A stretch of DNA of 64,000 nucleotides from JAABRB01 sp963735025 (GCA_963735025.1 CAVTJG010000008.1:1-64000), one strand, 5' to 3'; shown: positions 25,185 through 36,773, counted from the first letter of the stretch. Program-made: numbers and translations. The notes: a model not told the origin generated them from the letters alone.

Positions 25185-26192
25185 TCAGCTTTCCGGGACG
25201 ACGCACCCCGCGGAGCTCTCGGCCTTCTCGGGCGCGACGAGCTCGGGAATGCGCACTCCGTGGCGCACCGCCGTCATTTCCGCGAGGATCGCCACCGCGA
25301 TTTCGGGCGGGGTCTTGCAGCCGAGGTCGAGCCCGACCGGCCCGTGCAGCCGCGCAATCTCGGCAGCCGACAGGTCGAAACCGGTCAGGCGCTTGCGGCG
25401 GGCATCGTTGTTCTTCCGTGAGCCGAGCGCACCGACGTAGAAGGCCGGCGATTTCAGCGCCTCGATCAGCGCGACGTCGTCGAGCTTCGGGTCATGCGTG
25501 ACCGCGACCACTGCGCAGTGACCGTCGAGATTCATCTGGAGCACCACATCGTCGGGATAGCCGCGATTGAGCGTGGCGCCAGCCACATCCCATTCGTCGG
25601 CAAATTCCTCGCGCGGATCGCAAACCGTCACGTGATAGTCGAGCGCCTGCGCCATCTGCGCGAGATAGCGCGACAGCTGGCCCGCGCCGATGATCAGCAG
25701 GCGCCAGCGCGGCCCGAGCACGGACCTCAGCACCTTCCCGTCGAACTGGAGCACGTCGGCCCAATTGCCGTGCTCGAGCCTTACGGCGCCGGTTTCCATA
25801 TCCAGAACCCGGGCGACGAGCTCATGGCGCTCGACGATCGCGAGCAGCTCGTCCAGCTTCGAGTTCTTCGACAAGGGTTCGAGGGCAATCTCGAGCGTTC
25901 CCCCACACGGCAGCCTGAAGCGCTCGGCCTGCTCTTTCGTGACCCCGTAGGTGATCATTCCCGGCTTGCCGCTTGCGAGGTCGCCCGCGCGAACCTTGTC
26001 GATCATGTCGTCCTCGACGCACCCGCCGGAGACCGAGCCGATCACGTGGCCGTCGTCGCGGATGACCAGCATGGCGCCGACCGGTCGCGGCGCAGAGCCC
26101 CAGGTCTTGACGACGGTTGCGAGCGTGGCGCCGCGGCCGGCCTCGATCCAGCTCGCCGCGCTCTTGATCACTTCCAGATCAACACTATCCAT
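25185..26192 (-). CDS. xdhC: XdhC/CoxF-family molybdenum hydroxylase maturation factor
   Basis: 335 residues. The N-terminal XdhC domain (GSAPRPVGAMLVI, GSVSGGCVEDDM, CGGTLEIALEP) is followed by a Rossmann domain (IIGAGQLSRYLAQMA) and the C-terminal YVGALGSRKNN...GLDLGCKTPPEIAVAI typical of the family. XdhC proteins bind Moco, help sulfurate it, and insert it into molybdenum hydroxylases. The ATG at 26192 has GGAGG 8 bp upstream; a GTG three codons earlier overlaps that site and is rejected. It is divergent from coxS and serves the same enzyme by inference. Confidence 0.92.
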   Translation of the reverse strand: MDSVDLEVIKSAASWIEAGRGATLATVVKTWGSAPRPVGAMLVIRDDGHVIGSVSGGCVEDDMIDKVRAGDLASGKPGMITYGVTKEQAERFRLPCGGTLEIALEPLSKNSKLDELLAIVERHELVARVLDMETGAVRLEHGNWADVLQFDGKVLRSVLGPRWRLLIIGAGQLSRYLAQMAQALDYHVTVCDPREEFADEWDVAGATLNRGYPDDVVLQMNLDGHCAVVAVTHDPKLDDVALIEALKSPAFYVGALGSRKNNDARRKRLTGFDLSAAEIARLHGPVGLDLGCKTPPEIAVAILAEMTAVRHGVRIPELVAPEKAESSAGCVVPES

Positions 26193-26610
26193 CCGGTCCA
26201 CCTCCGTGCTGCGTAGCGCAATATTTCAATTCTACGCCGGTCTTCTCGCTGCCGGAAGGAGGGTAACGGGAGGAAACCGGCGGGATTCCTCCTGAACTCC
26301 TCCCGCTAAGAGCAGGCCCTCGCAGTGCAGTGTTCTTTCTGTTTCGAGGGGGTGGCCGCGCTAGCGGCCGGGGTGGTTTCCAGAGCATGCGCAGCCGCTG
26401 TGAGCGCCAGGAGGGGCCGGTTGCTTCGGTCTGGTGCATGAGCTACGATTTGTGGACTACCGGCGCGCCCGTTCGGCGGCGCGCCTCGTGCCCGAGCCAC
26501 GCGCCCCAAGGAGAGTTTCACGCTGCAATTCTTCGAGTCTGTCGATTTTCCGGCGCCCCGCGCGCCCACCGCCAAGAACATCAAACACGCGCATCAACGA
26601 AGGAGGAGTC
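26193..26610. other. divergent intergenic region, xdhC / coxS
   Basis: 418 bp with no supported gene. It should contain the promoters of both the mocA-xdhC and coxS operons. The segment 26210-26240 is AT-richer (CAATATTTCAATTC). A perfect 7-bp inverted repeat GGAGGAA/TTCCTCC (26269-26275/26286-26292) with a further CCTCCCG copy at about 26298-26304 could fold in alternative ways. No regulator-binding motif is recognised. Confidence 0.5.
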
Positions 26611-27090
26611 ATGCCAGTCAAAGTATCCATGACCGTGAACGGCAAGCCGGTCGCGGCCGAAGTCGAGGAGCGCACGCTGCTCGTGAGCTTCATCCGCGAG
26701 CACCTGCGCCTCACTGGGACGCACGTCGGTTGCGATACGGCGCAGTGCGGCGCCTGCACGATCGAGATGAACGGGGACGCCGTCAAGGCCTGCAACATCC
26801 TCGCGATGCAGGCCGAGGGTGCAAAGATCACCACGATCGAAGGCATCGCCGCCGCGGACGGCACGCTGCACCCCATGCAGGAGGCGTTCCGTGAGCACCA
26901 CGCCCTGCAGTGCGGGTTCTGCACGCCGGGCATGGTGATCAGCGCGATCGACCTCGTGCGGCGTCATCCGAATCCCTCCGAGGAAATCGTGCGCGCCGAA
27001 CTCGACGGCAACTTCTGCCGCTGCACCGGTTACCACAACATCGTCAAGGCCATTCTCGCAGCGGCGCCCAAAGTGGCGGCCATGCGCTGA
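26611..27090 (+). CDS. coxS: molybdenum hydroxylase small subunit, [2Fe-2S] (CoxS-like)
   Basis: A 159-residue iron-sulfur subunit. The N-terminal plant-type ferredoxin domain binds one cluster through GCDTAQCGACT and a following Cys, and the C-terminal helical domain binds the second through CGFCTPGM and CRCTGYHN. It passes electrons between the molybdenum site of CoxL and the FAD of CoxM. The ATG at 26611 follows GGAGGAG; earlier in-frame starts are ignored. It is first in a tightly spaced operon coxS-coxL-coxM-coxD-coxE-coxG. Confidence 0.94.
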   Translation: MPVKVSMTVNGKPVAAEVEERTLLVSFIREHLRLTGTHVGCDTAQCGACTIEMNGDAVKACNILAMQAEGAKITTIEGIAAADGTLHPMQEAFREHHALQCGFCTPGMVISAIDLVRRHPNPSEEIVRAELDGNFCRCTGYHNIVKAILAAAPKVAAMR

Positions 27091-27107
27091 GCGGCCGGGA
27101 GATCACC

Positions 27108-29471
<2,364 letters not shown>

Positions 29472-29492
29472 GGCCTTCGAGGAGACAAGAAA

Positions 29493-30291
29493 ATGTATGC
29501 ATTCACCTATCGCAAGGCCAAGGACGTCAAGGACGCTGCTGCCGGCCTCGCCAAGAACGCCGATGCCAAGCTGCTCGCCGGAGGACAAAGCCTCATCGCG
29601 GCGATGAAGCTGCGGCTCTCGGCCCCGCCGGAGCTCATCGACCTCGGAACCATCAGCGAGCTTGCGCGGCATCAAGTCGGACGGGAAAAATGTCGTGATC
29701 GGGGCCATGACCCGGCATGCCGAGGTCGCCGCTTCGGCCGACGTCAAGAAAGCCATCCCCGCCCTCGCCTATCTCGCCAGCCAGATCGGCGACCGCATGG
29801 TGCGCAACATGGGCACCCTCGGCGGCGCCATTGCCCACAACGACCCGGCCGCGGACTACCCGGCCGCCGTACTCGGACTGGGTGCGACCGTCGAGACGAA
29901 CAAGCGCAAGATCGACGCGGACTCGTTCTTCAAGGGCATCTACGAGACGGCGCTCGAGCCGGGCGAAATCATCACATCCGTCTCGTTCCCCATTCCGAAG
30001 CGCGCGGCCTACATGAAGTTCAAGCAGCCCGCCTCGCGATTCGCGATGGTGGGCGTGATGGTCGCCGACACGGGCAAGGAAGTACGCGTCGCCGTCACTG
30101 GCGCCGGCCCGTGCGTCTTCCGGGTGAAGGAGATGGAGCAGGCGCTCGGGAAGAAGTTCGCGCCCGAGTCCGTCGCGAGCATCAAGGTCCCGGACAAGGG
30201 CCTCAACTCCGACATCCACGCGTCGGCCGAGTACCGCGCACACCTCGTCACGGTGATGGCCAAGCGCGCGGTGGAAGCCGCACTCAAGTAG
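29493..30291 (+). CDS. coxM: molybdenum hydroxylase FAD subunit (CoxM-like, one frameshift)
   Basis: About 265 residues after removing one base. The FAD-binding segments are AGGQSLIAAMKLRL near the N-terminus and RNMGTLGGAIAHNDPAADYP, as in the vanillyl/CoxM family, followed by the C-terminal domain with SRFAMVGVMV. The frame changes near 29660: the first part ends LGTISEL and the rest resumes at RGIKSDGKNVVIGAMTRHAEVA, consistent with one inserted base. GGAG precedes the ATG. It receives electrons from CoxS and passes them to quinone or another acceptor. A terminator follows at 30329. Confidence 0.88.
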
Positions 30292-30328
30292 CGCACGTGC
30301 GCGTCCAAGAGGCGCGCACCCAACCATT

Positions 30329-30362
30329 GGCCCTCCGGTGATCCCGGGGGGCCTTTTCTTTC
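30329..30362 (+). terminator. rho-independent terminator after coxM
   Basis: GGCCCTCCGG (30329-30338) pairs with CCGGGGGGCC (30344-30353) with one wobble, followed by TTTTCTTT. It implies that coxSLM mRNA ends here at least partly, and that coxD-E-G may have a separate promoter or depend on read-through. Confidence 0.8.
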
Positions 30363-30365
30363 CTC

Positions 30366-30391
30366 TTCCCCTCCTTTTTCAAGGAGGGGAA
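30366..30391. repeat. dispersed CCCCTCC hairpin
   Basis: TTCCCCTCCTT (30366-30376) and AAGGAGGGGAA (30381-30391) are perfectly complementary across a TTTC loop. A related hairpin is at 42794-42814. Both lie just after the ends of plus-strand genes, so it looks like a dispersed intergenic repeat. Confidence 0.7.
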
Positions 30392-30476
30392 ACAGCATGA
30401 CTCTGCGCAGGTAGCGACCAGCCGCCAGTTGAAGTAACCTCGGGTTGCCTATCGAGCTACCCAAACCACCTGACCG

Positions 30477-31403
30477 ATGAACGCCACACGTCCCACCTCA
30501 GTTCCGAACTCGATCGACGACACCGCAACGCTGCTCGCGCAGGCCGACTATGTGGCCGAGAGGAGCCTCGCGACCGCGGTTTTCCTTAGCCTGCGCATGG
30601 GGCGGCCGCTGTTTCTCGAAGGCGAGGCCGGGGTCGGCAAGACCGAGATCGCGAAGGTGCTGGCCTCGACCTTGGGCCGCCGGCTCGTACGCCTGCAGTG
30701 CTACGAGGGCCTCGACATCGCGAGCGCGGTGTACGAATGGAACTACTCGCGGCAGATGATCGAGATCCGGCTCGCGGAGGCGGAAGGCGTCAAGTCGCGC
30801 GAAGGACTGACCGAGGACATTTTTTCCGAGCGGTTCCTGATTCGCCGGCCGATCCTGCAGGCGCTCGAAGGCGATCTCGCCGGACCGCCGGTGCTCCTGA
30901 TCGACGAGCTGGACCGCACCGACGAACCCTTCGAGGCTTACCTCCTCGAGGTGCTCTCCGATTTCCAGGTGACGATTCCCGAGATCGGCACGATCAAGGC
31001 CGAGACGCCGCCGGTCGTGGTGATCACCTCGAACCGCACGCGCGAGATTCACGACGCGGTCAAGCGGCGCTGCCTCTATCACTGGGTCGACTATCCCGAT
31101 GCGGTCCGCGAGCTGGAGATCCTGCGCCGCAAGGCGCCGGGCGCAGCCGAGCAGCTCTCGAAGGAAGTCGTGGCGTTCGTGCAGCGACTTCGCGGGATGG
31201 ATCTCTTCAAGCTGCCTGGCGTGGCGGAAACCATCGACTGGACCCGCGCGCTCACCGAACTCGACCGGCTGGCCCTCGATCCGCAGGTGATTCACGACAC
31301 GCTCGGCGTGCTGCTGAAGTACCAGGACGACATCGCCCGCGTGCAGGGCTCGGAGGCCGCGCGCATCCTGTCCGAGGTCAAGGCCGAAGTCGCCGCGCAG
31401 TGA
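30477..31403 (+). CDS. coxD: MoxR/CoxD-type AAA+ ATPase
   Basis: 308 residues with Walker A GEAGVGKTE, Walker B LLIDELDRTD and the sensor segment VVVITSNRTREIHDAVKRR, characteristic of MoxR-family ATPases. In the well-studied cox system, CoxD is needed for assembling the [CuSMoO2] centre; here the partner is the CoxE-like VWA protein encoded 17 bp downstream. It is preceded by a terminator and a hairpin repeat. A chaperone role for the upstream hydroxylase is inferred from context. Confidence 0.92.
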   Translation: MNATRPTSVPNSIDDTATLLAQADYVAERSLATAVFLSLRMGRPLFLEGEAGVGKTEIAKVLASTLGRRLVRLQCYEGLDIASAVYEWNYSRQMIEIRLAEAEGVKSREGLTEDIFSERFLIRRPILQALEGDLAGPPVLLIDELDRTDEPFEAYLLEVLSDFQVTIPEIGTIKAETPPVVVITSNRTREIHDAVKRRCLYHWVDYPDAVRELEILRRKAPGAAEQLSKEVVAFVQRLRGMDLFKLPGVAETIDWTRALTELDRLALDPQVIHDTLGVLLKYQDDIARVQGSEAARILSEVKAEVAAQ

Positions 31404-31420
31404 ATCTCCGGCAAGCGTAA

Positions 31421-32608
31421 ATGTCCGGAAAACTGGCCGAGAACGTCATGCACTTCGCGCGCGTGCTGCGCGCCGCGGGGTTGCCGGTCGGACCCAACAA
31501 GGTCATCGACGCGCTGCGCGCGCTCGAGGTCGCCGGTATCGCGCGGCGCGACGACTTCTACTGGACGCTCGCGTCCGTTTTCCTCGACAAGCGCGAGCAG
31601 TTCGAGATCTACGACCAGGCCTTCCACATCTTCTGGCGCGATCCGAAGATGCTCGAGCGCGTGATGGCGCTGCTTCTTCCACAGGTCTATGGACGCGCGA
31701 ATCCGGACGAGCCGCCGCCTCCGCCGAGTCGCCTTGCCGAGGCATTGCTGCCGGAAGCGAAACAGGCCGAGAAGCCCGAGGACGCGCCCGAGCAGATCGA
31801 GATCGACGCGGCATTCACCGTATCCGAGCGCGAAGTGCTGCAGAAGACCGATTTCGAGAGCATGACGAACGAGGAGCTTGCGCAGGCCAAGAAGCTGCTC
31901 GCGACCATGCGCATGCCGTTGCCGAAGGTTCGCACCCGGCGTCTCCGGCGCGATCCTCGCGGCGCGCGGATCGACATGCGGGCGTCGCTGCGCGCGAGCA
32001 TGCGCTCCGGCGCCGACATGATCGCGCTCGAGAGGCGCTCGCAGACGCAGCGCCACCCGCCGCTGGTCATCCTCTGCGACATCTCGGGATCGATGAGCCG
32101 CTACTCGCGGATGTTCCTGCATTTCCTGCACGCGATCACCAACGATCGCGATCGCGTCTACACGTTCGTGTTCGGGACCCGGCTGACCAACATCACGCGG
32201 CATCTGCGCCACCGCGACGTGGACGTGGCGCTCACGCATGTTGCGCAAGCCGTGGCGGACTGGTCAGGCGGGACGCGGATCGGCACCAGCCTCAAGGAAT
32301 TCAATCTGCGGTGGTCGCGCCGCGTGCTCGGGCAGAACGCGGTGGTGCTGATGATCACTGACGGCCTGGACCGTGACCTCGGTCACGAGTTGCGCGAGGA
32401 GATGGCGCGGCTCGATCGCTCCTGCCGCCGGCTCATCTGGCTCAACCCGCTGCTGCGCTACGAGGGATTCGAGCCGCGCCCCGCAGGCGTGCGGGCAATG
32501 CTGCCGCATGTGGATGCGTTTCTTCCTGCCCACAACATCGAGAGCCTCGTCGACCTCGCGCGCGTGCTGTCTGCGGCGCCTCCGCGCGCGCCCCGCCTCG
32601 CCGCGTAG
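31421..32608 (+). CDS. coxE: CoxE-like VWA-domain protein
   Basis: A 395-residue protein. The C-terminal von Willebrand A domain has an intact MIDAS motif, DISGSMSRYS, around residue 220, with ITDGLDRDLG further on. The N-terminal half (about 1-190) is the helical region typical of CoxE, with a Pro-rich stretch (EPPPPPS) near 92-98. MoxR-VWA pairs act as metal-centre chaperones, and this pair follows the coxSLM genes. The start codon comes 17 bp after coxD. Confidence 0.9.
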   Translation: MSGKLAENVMHFARVLRAAGLPVGPNKVIDALRALEVAGIARRDDFYWTLASVFLDKREQFEIYDQAFHIFWRDPKMLERVMALLLPQVYGRANPDEPPPPPSRLAEALLPEAKQAEKPEDAPEQIEIDAAFTVSEREVLQKTDFESMTNEELAQAKKLLATMRMPLPKVRTRRLRRDPRGARIDMRASLRASMRSGADMIALERRSQTQRHPPLVILCDISGSMSRYSRMFLHFLHAITNDRDRVYTFVFGTRLTNITRHLRHRDVDVALTHVAQAVADWSGGTRIGTSLKEFNLRWSRRVLGQNAVVLMITDGLDRDLGHELREEMARLDRSCRRLIWLNPLLRYEGFEPRPAGVRAMLPHVDAFLPAHNIESLVDLARVLSAAPPRAPRLAA

Positions 32609-32686
32609 CCGCGGCCGGCCAGCGCCCGCCACGGGTGCGGCGGGATGCGATAATCAGACTCGCGCACCCAGCATCGGAGAGTGGCA

Positions 32687-33280
32687 ATGGAGTTGACCGG
32701 CGAGCACCTTATTCCCGTCCCGCAGCAGCAGGTCTGGGAGGCTTTGAACGACCCTGAGGTGCTCAAGGCCTGCATTCAGGGTTGCGAGACCATCGAGCGG
32801 GTCTCGGACACCGAATTCAAGGTGGCGCTCACCGCGGCCGTCGGCCCGGTAAAGGCGAAGTTCAACGGGAAGCTGCTGCTTGCCGATCTGAACCCGCCGA
32901 CCTCCTATGCGCTCACGTTCGAAGGATCGGGCGGCGCAGCCGGATTCGGCAAGGGCGGCGCGACGGTCGTCCTGGCCCCGGAAGGCGACGGGACGAAGCT
33001 CGTCTACTCTGCGAAGGCGACGGTGGGCGGGAAGCTGGCACAGGTGGGCTCGCGCCTGATCGACGGGGTCGCCGCCAAGATGGCCAGCGATTTCTTCGTC
33101 CGATTCAACGAGAAGATTGCGCCCGCGGCGCCCGCGCCTACCCTCGCTGCAGGCGATGCCTCTGCCGACGCCGCCCGGGCGCCGGCCCCTGCCCCCGCCG
33201 GCGGCGGGAACCGGACATGGATCATCGTTGGCATCATCGTGGTGATCCTGATCGGGGCCTACTTCGCGCTGCGGGGTTGA
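32687..33280 (+). CDS. coxG: CoxG-like SRPBCC protein with C-terminal membrane anchor
   Basis: 197 residues. The SRPBCC/CoxG domain covers about 1-145 (MELTGEHLIPVPQQQVWEAL, then AVGPVKAKFNGKLLL), an Ala/Pro-rich linker follows, and a single membrane helix (WIIVGIIVVILIGAYFAL) closes the protein. In the cox system CoxG is thought to recruit the dehydrogenase to the membrane, which suits the helix. ATG 32687 has GGAG 8 bp upstream and is preferred to a GTG two codons earlier. It ends the plus-strand operon. Confidence 0.9.
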   Translation: MELTGEHLIPVPQQQVWEALNDPEVLKACIQGCETIERVSDTEFKVALTAAVGPVKAKFNGKLLLADLNPPTSYALTFEGSGGAAGFGKGGATVVLAPEGDGTKLVYSAKATVGGKLAQVGSRLIDGVAAKMASDFFVRFNEKIAPAAPAPTLAAGDASADAARAPAPAPAGGGNRTWIIVGIIVVILIGAYFALRG

Positions 33281-33290
33281 GCGCTCCGAA

Positions 33291-34268
33291 CTAGCCCCCT
33301 GCGCGCGGTAGCTTCAGCCGCTCGGCGGCAAGCCGCGCTGCGGCAAGATCCTCGAGCGCCGTCCCGACCGACTTGAAGAGCGTGACCGCGCCGGCATCAC
33401 GGCGCCCAGGCGCGCGACCCGTCACCAGGTCGGCCAGCTCGGCGCGGACCTGCGACCGCGTGACCAACCCTCGTTCCATGGGCTGGATCAGATCCCCCGC
33501 TTCGGCGAGCGTGCCGGCATAGGTATCCACGTATAGCGCGGCGCGCTGCACGAGCGCGTCGTCGACTTCCCGCATGTCGCGAGTGAATCCGCCGACGAGA
33601 TCGACGTGCGTGCCGTCGCGAACACTCGCTCCGGCAACGACCGGCTCGCGAGCGGTCGTGGCGCACGTCACGATGTCGGCGACACCGAGCGCTTCATCGA
33701 GATCAGCTGCGGCCTGCGCCGGGAATCCGGACGCGCCCAGGTCGGCTGCGAGCGAGCGCGCCCGCGCCGGCGTGCGACCCCACACGAGGACCTGCTCGAT
33801 GGAGCGCACTGCGCAGTGCGCGTGGACCATATGGGGTGCCAGCTTTCCGTTGCCGACCACGAGCAACACGCGCGCATCGGCACGCGAGAGGTAGGTCGAG
33901 GCAAGCGCGGACGCCGCACCCGTGCGCCGCAGCGTCAAAGCCTCGCCGTCCAGCAACGCGACCGGATGCCCCGTGGCGCCGTCGAGCAGCACATAGAGCG
34001 CCGAGACACTTGCAAGACCCCGCGCGGGGTTGCGCGGAAACACCGTCACGACCTTCACACCGATCTCTGCGCCCGGACGCCACGCGGGCATGAGCAGCAG
34101 CCGGTCGCCTTCCGGCGTCACTGCGTGGCTCGCACGCACCGGCGCCTCCGCGCCAGCTGCGAACGCGCCGCGCAACGCCGAAATCAAGGACGGATAGTCG
34201 AGCGCCGCGTGGATGGCGGCACCGGAAATATAGGGAATCCCCGTCGCGCTCAGGGGTGTCGGTGTCAA
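33291..34268 (-). CDS. ornithine cyclodeaminase/mu-crystallin-family protein, 5' end disturbed by IS630
   Basis: About 325 residues of family-typical sequence from GIPYISGAAIHAAL onward: VTPEGDRLLLMPAW, the GASALASTYLSRADA segment (seen here as TGAASALAS), the Rossmann loop LLVVGNGKLAPHM (variant of GxGxxA) and VDLVGGFTRDMREVD. Members act as ornithine or alanine dehydrogenases/imine reductases, so the substrate is uncertain. No ATG exists near the expected start; the open frame continues into truncated transposase DNA in another frame. A TTG at 34268 is offered as the start but may not be used. The gene may have lost its promoter and start codon. Confidence 0.7.
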   Translation of the reverse strand: MTPTPLSATGIPYISGAAIHAALDYPSLISALRGAFAAGAEAPVRASHAVTPEGDRLLLMPAWRPGAEIGVKVVTVFPRNPARGLASVSALYVLLDGATGHPVALLDGEALTLRRTGAASALASTYLSRADARVLLVVGNGKLAPHMVHAHCAVRSIEQVLVWGRTPARARSLAADLGASGFPAQAAADLDEALGVADIVTCATTAREPVVAGASVRDGTHVDLVGGFTRDMREVDDALVQRAALYVDTYAGTLAEAGDLIQPMERGLVTRSQVRAELADLVTGRAPGRRDAGAVTLFKSVGTALEDLAAARLAAERLKLPRAGG

Positions 34269-34269
34269 G

Positions 34270-34845
34270 CTATCCAAAGATTCCCACCGGATCGAGCCGA
34301 TCCAGGGCTTGAATGGCGGTCTTCTCATCGACGCAGAACACCGCCGCATGCGCCGGCGGGTTCAGGTACAGCCCGATCACATCGGCAGCTTTGGCTTCGA
34401 AGTCCGGATCGTTGGAGGCCATGTAGCGCTCAAGCCGATGGGCTTTGAGTCCGTGCTTGGCCCAGATGCGCGCCACCATCATGTGCGAGATCCCCAGCGC
34501 GGCCCCGAGTTTGCGGGTGCTCCAGTGCGTCGCACCATCGCTGGGAGGCTTCTGCGTCCAGGCCAGGACGCGCGCCTCGAGCCGGGCGCTGTCATCGGCC
34601 GGGGCGCGACCTCGATGTCGGGCGTAGAGCCCGCCGAGCCGCTCGGCCTCGAAGCGGCCCTTCCAGCGACTGATGTAATCGGGCGTGCATGGCAGCTGGG
34701 CGCTGATCGCGCTCCAGCTCACGCCCTCATCGAGCATCATGATCAGCCGGGCACGCTTCACATCAGCCGCTGCCGCACTGCGCGAACGCGTCAGCGTTTG
34801 GAGCACGCGGCGCTCTTCCGTAGTCAGACTGAGGATCGAGTTCAT
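34270..34845 (-). pseudogene. IS630-family transposase, N-terminal half only
   Basis: 191 codons encode the N-terminal helix-turn-helix part of an IS630 transposase and the start of the DDE domain (AVFCVDEKTAIQALDRLDPV), then diverge to GIFG and stop. The remaining DDE domain is missing: the sequence passes directly into the ornithine-cyclodeaminase-like gene. The 5' end with its ATG and the flanking 34846-34883 sequence are kept, so one terminal repeat may survive. It is inactive by itself. Insertion followed by deletion probably removed the start of the neighbouring gene. Confidence 0.88.
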
Positions 34846-34883
34846 GCCTCATATGATACTACGGATATCAGTGTTACAGTCCA

Positions 34884-35771
34884 CTAGTGGCGCGCGGAGA
34901 CCAGTGTGCGAGCGCGGTCCGGTTGCGCCGCACTTACCTGCCAGATGAGGCCCGGAATCGCCTCGGGATACCGCTCGATCACTCGCATGGACGCATCGTT
35001 GTGCCCGGCGTCTTCGACCAGCAGCAGTCGCTTCGGCTCGCGCGCCATCTGGAATAGCCGCTCGCTCATCTCCGGGGGCACGTACCGGTCATCGGTTCCG
35101 TGGATGAACAGCACCGGGGCCGACACGCTCGTAATCTTGGCGAGCGAGTCGAAATGCTGCGTGAGGACGAGATCGACGGGCAGAAAGCCGTACTTGGATC
35201 GCGCGGCCATGTCGCTCATGGAGGTGAAGCTGGACTCGACGATCAGGCCGGCCACATCTCCGTTGTGCGACGCCACTTCGATGGCCACCGCTCCACCAAG
35301 CGAGTGCCCGTACAGGAAGCGCCGCTGCGGGTCAGGCTCCCGCCTCCGCAAATACTCCCAGGCTGCCTGCGCGTCGGCGTAGACCTCGGTCTCCGAAGGC
35401 AGTTCGCCGTCGCTGCGACCAAAGCCCCGGTAGTCGATGGCCAGCACGGCGAATCCAAGGTCGCGCCAGCGTGCGATCCGATAGAGATTGCGCCCGAGAC
35501 TTCCCCGCGTGCCGTGCAGGTAGAGCAGAGTCGGGGCATCGGGGCCGCGCGCTGGAAGCCACCAGCCGTGCACGCGCGCGCTCGCCTCGCCCTGCGCACC
35601 CTTCACAGTCAGCCACACGTCCTCGAACTCGAGGCCGCGGTCGGCGGGCGTCCCCGCGTAGTCCCGCACCGGCTGATAGATCAGCTCGCGCTGCATGACG
35701 TCCAGGTACGCGCAGCCACCGCCCGCCGCTGCCGTGCCGATCACTAAGGCAGCGACCGTTCGTTTCAGCAT
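34884..35771 (-). CDS. alpha/beta hydrolase with N-terminal membrane signal
   Basis: 295 residues. A hydrophobic N-terminus (TVAALVIGTAAAGGGCAYL) suggests export; the GGGC could be a weak lipobox. The hydrolase core has LYLHGTRGSLGRN (oxyanion region), the nucleophile elbow GHSLGG, Asp in HGTDDRYVP, and His in AGHNDAS, so the triad is complete. It resembles ABHD-type serine esterases of the FrsA/BEM46 group; the substrate is unknown. Its stop codon lies next to the IS630 remnant, so the last residues may be altered. Confidence 0.87.
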   Translation of the reverse strand: MLKRTVAALVIGTAAAGGGCAYLDVMQRELIYQPVRDYAGTPADRGLEFEDVWLTVKGAQGEASARVHGWWLPARGPDAPTLLYLHGTRGSLGRNLYRIARWRDLGFAVLAIDYRGFGRSDGELPSETEVYADAQAAWEYLRRREPDPQRRFLYGHSLGGAVAIEVASHNGDVAGLIVESSFTSMSDMAARSKYGFLPVDLVLTQHFDSLAKITSVSAPVLFIHGTDDRYVPPEMSERLFQMAREPKRLLLVEDAGHNDASMRVIERYPEAIPGLIWQVSAAQPDRARTLVSARH

Positions 35772-35801
35772 GCGCGCGAACCGAATCGCTTTCCGCGACG
35801 A

Positions 35802-36683
35802 CTACTGCCGGGAAGCAGTCCACTTCCCTTCGTTGCGTCCGTCTCCGGATCGCACGGTTCCGGCCATCTGTCCCCCGGTCACGCGACCGGTGAAATCATG
35901 CCGCACTCCGGCATTGTCGACCCAGTCGAAGCTGATCAGGTCGCCATGCAGCATCGGATCGCGCAGGCCCGCCTCGAGACCGCCGATCTTGATATGGCCG
36001 AAGATCTTCTGATATTGCTGGCTCAGCACGAGTTCCCGCGTCTGCCCGCCGGCAGTGAGCTGCCACGTCCCTTGCACCTTGGCGGGCACGATCCACAGGA
36101 ATGCCAGACGACCATCCAGGCTGGTGCGCTCGTCGGGTTCCCAGTCGCCCATGTTGAACTGGTGCGAAACGAGGCGGGTGCCGGGTTTCAGGCTGAGCAG
36201 TTTCGGTCGGAGCTTCAGATTGAGCCCCGGCAGCAGGTACATGGTGACGACCGTCGCCTGGCTGAAATCGCTCTCGAAGATGTCCGCCTTGATGAATTTC
36301 ACCTTGTCGGACACGCCCTGCGAGCGTGCCGAGCGATTGGACAGCTCCACCATGTCCGGGTTGTACTCGATGCCCATCGCATTGGCGCCGATCTTCTTCG
36401 CCGCCGCGATCGCGATGCGACCGTCGCCCGACCCGAGGTCGATCACGAAATCCTCGGGCGTGGCCTGCGCCATGCGCAGCATCCGCTCCACGAGCACCTC
36501 CGGGGTCGGCACCCAGATCACATCCTTGCCGGCCTGGCCGACCTGCGGGACGAACTCGTCCTTCTGGGCCGGCGCCTGCGCAAATGCGGTGCCAGCGAGC
36601 ACGATTGAAATGATGAACCCTGCAAACACACGCGATACGGCATCACGCGAAACGAAAACGCGGGCCGCGCTCGATGGCTTCAT
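35802..36683 (-). CDS. exported class I SAM-dependent methyltransferase-like protein
   Basis: About 293 residues starting MKPSSAARVFVSRDAVSR, with a signal-peptide-like segment (FAGFIISIVLAGTAFA) and cleavage after AFAQ. The mature part has a class I methyltransferase core: VIDLGSGDGRIAIAAAKK (motif I), MGIEYNPDMVELS (motif II) and VVTMYLLPGLNLKL, then a C-terminal beta-rich domain of about 110 residues. AAAGGAG lies 8 bp before the ATG at 36683. SAM is not known to be abundant in the periplasm, so either the protein stays membrane-tethered facing inward or the fold serves another purpose. Confidence 0.82.
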   Translation of the reverse strand: MKPSSAARVFVSRDAVSRVFAGFIISIVLAGTAFAQAPAQKDEFVPQVGQAGKDVIWVPTPEVLVERMLRMAQATPEDFVIDLGSGDGRIAIAAAKKIGANAMGIEYNPDMVELSNRSARSQGVSDKVKFIKADIFESDFSQATVVTMYLLPGLNLKLRPKLLSLKPGTRLVSHQFNMGDWEPDERTSLDGRLAFLWIVPAKVQGTWQLTAGGQTRELVLSQQYQKIFGHIKIGGLEAGLRDPMLHGDLISFDWVDNAGVRHDFTGRVTGGQMAGTVRSGDGRNEGKWTASRQ

Positions 36684-36773
36684 GAATGACTCCTTTGGGG
36701 GACGAATCAGATTTCTCGCGGCCGCATGATACATCCCGGACGCGCCACGACGAGGTCCATGCGGCAATGGTTT

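Noticed and set aside
34269..34349. N-terminal extension of the ornithine-cyclodeaminase-like frame
   Set aside because: These 27 codons lie in truncated transposase DNA in another frame and match nothing in the family.
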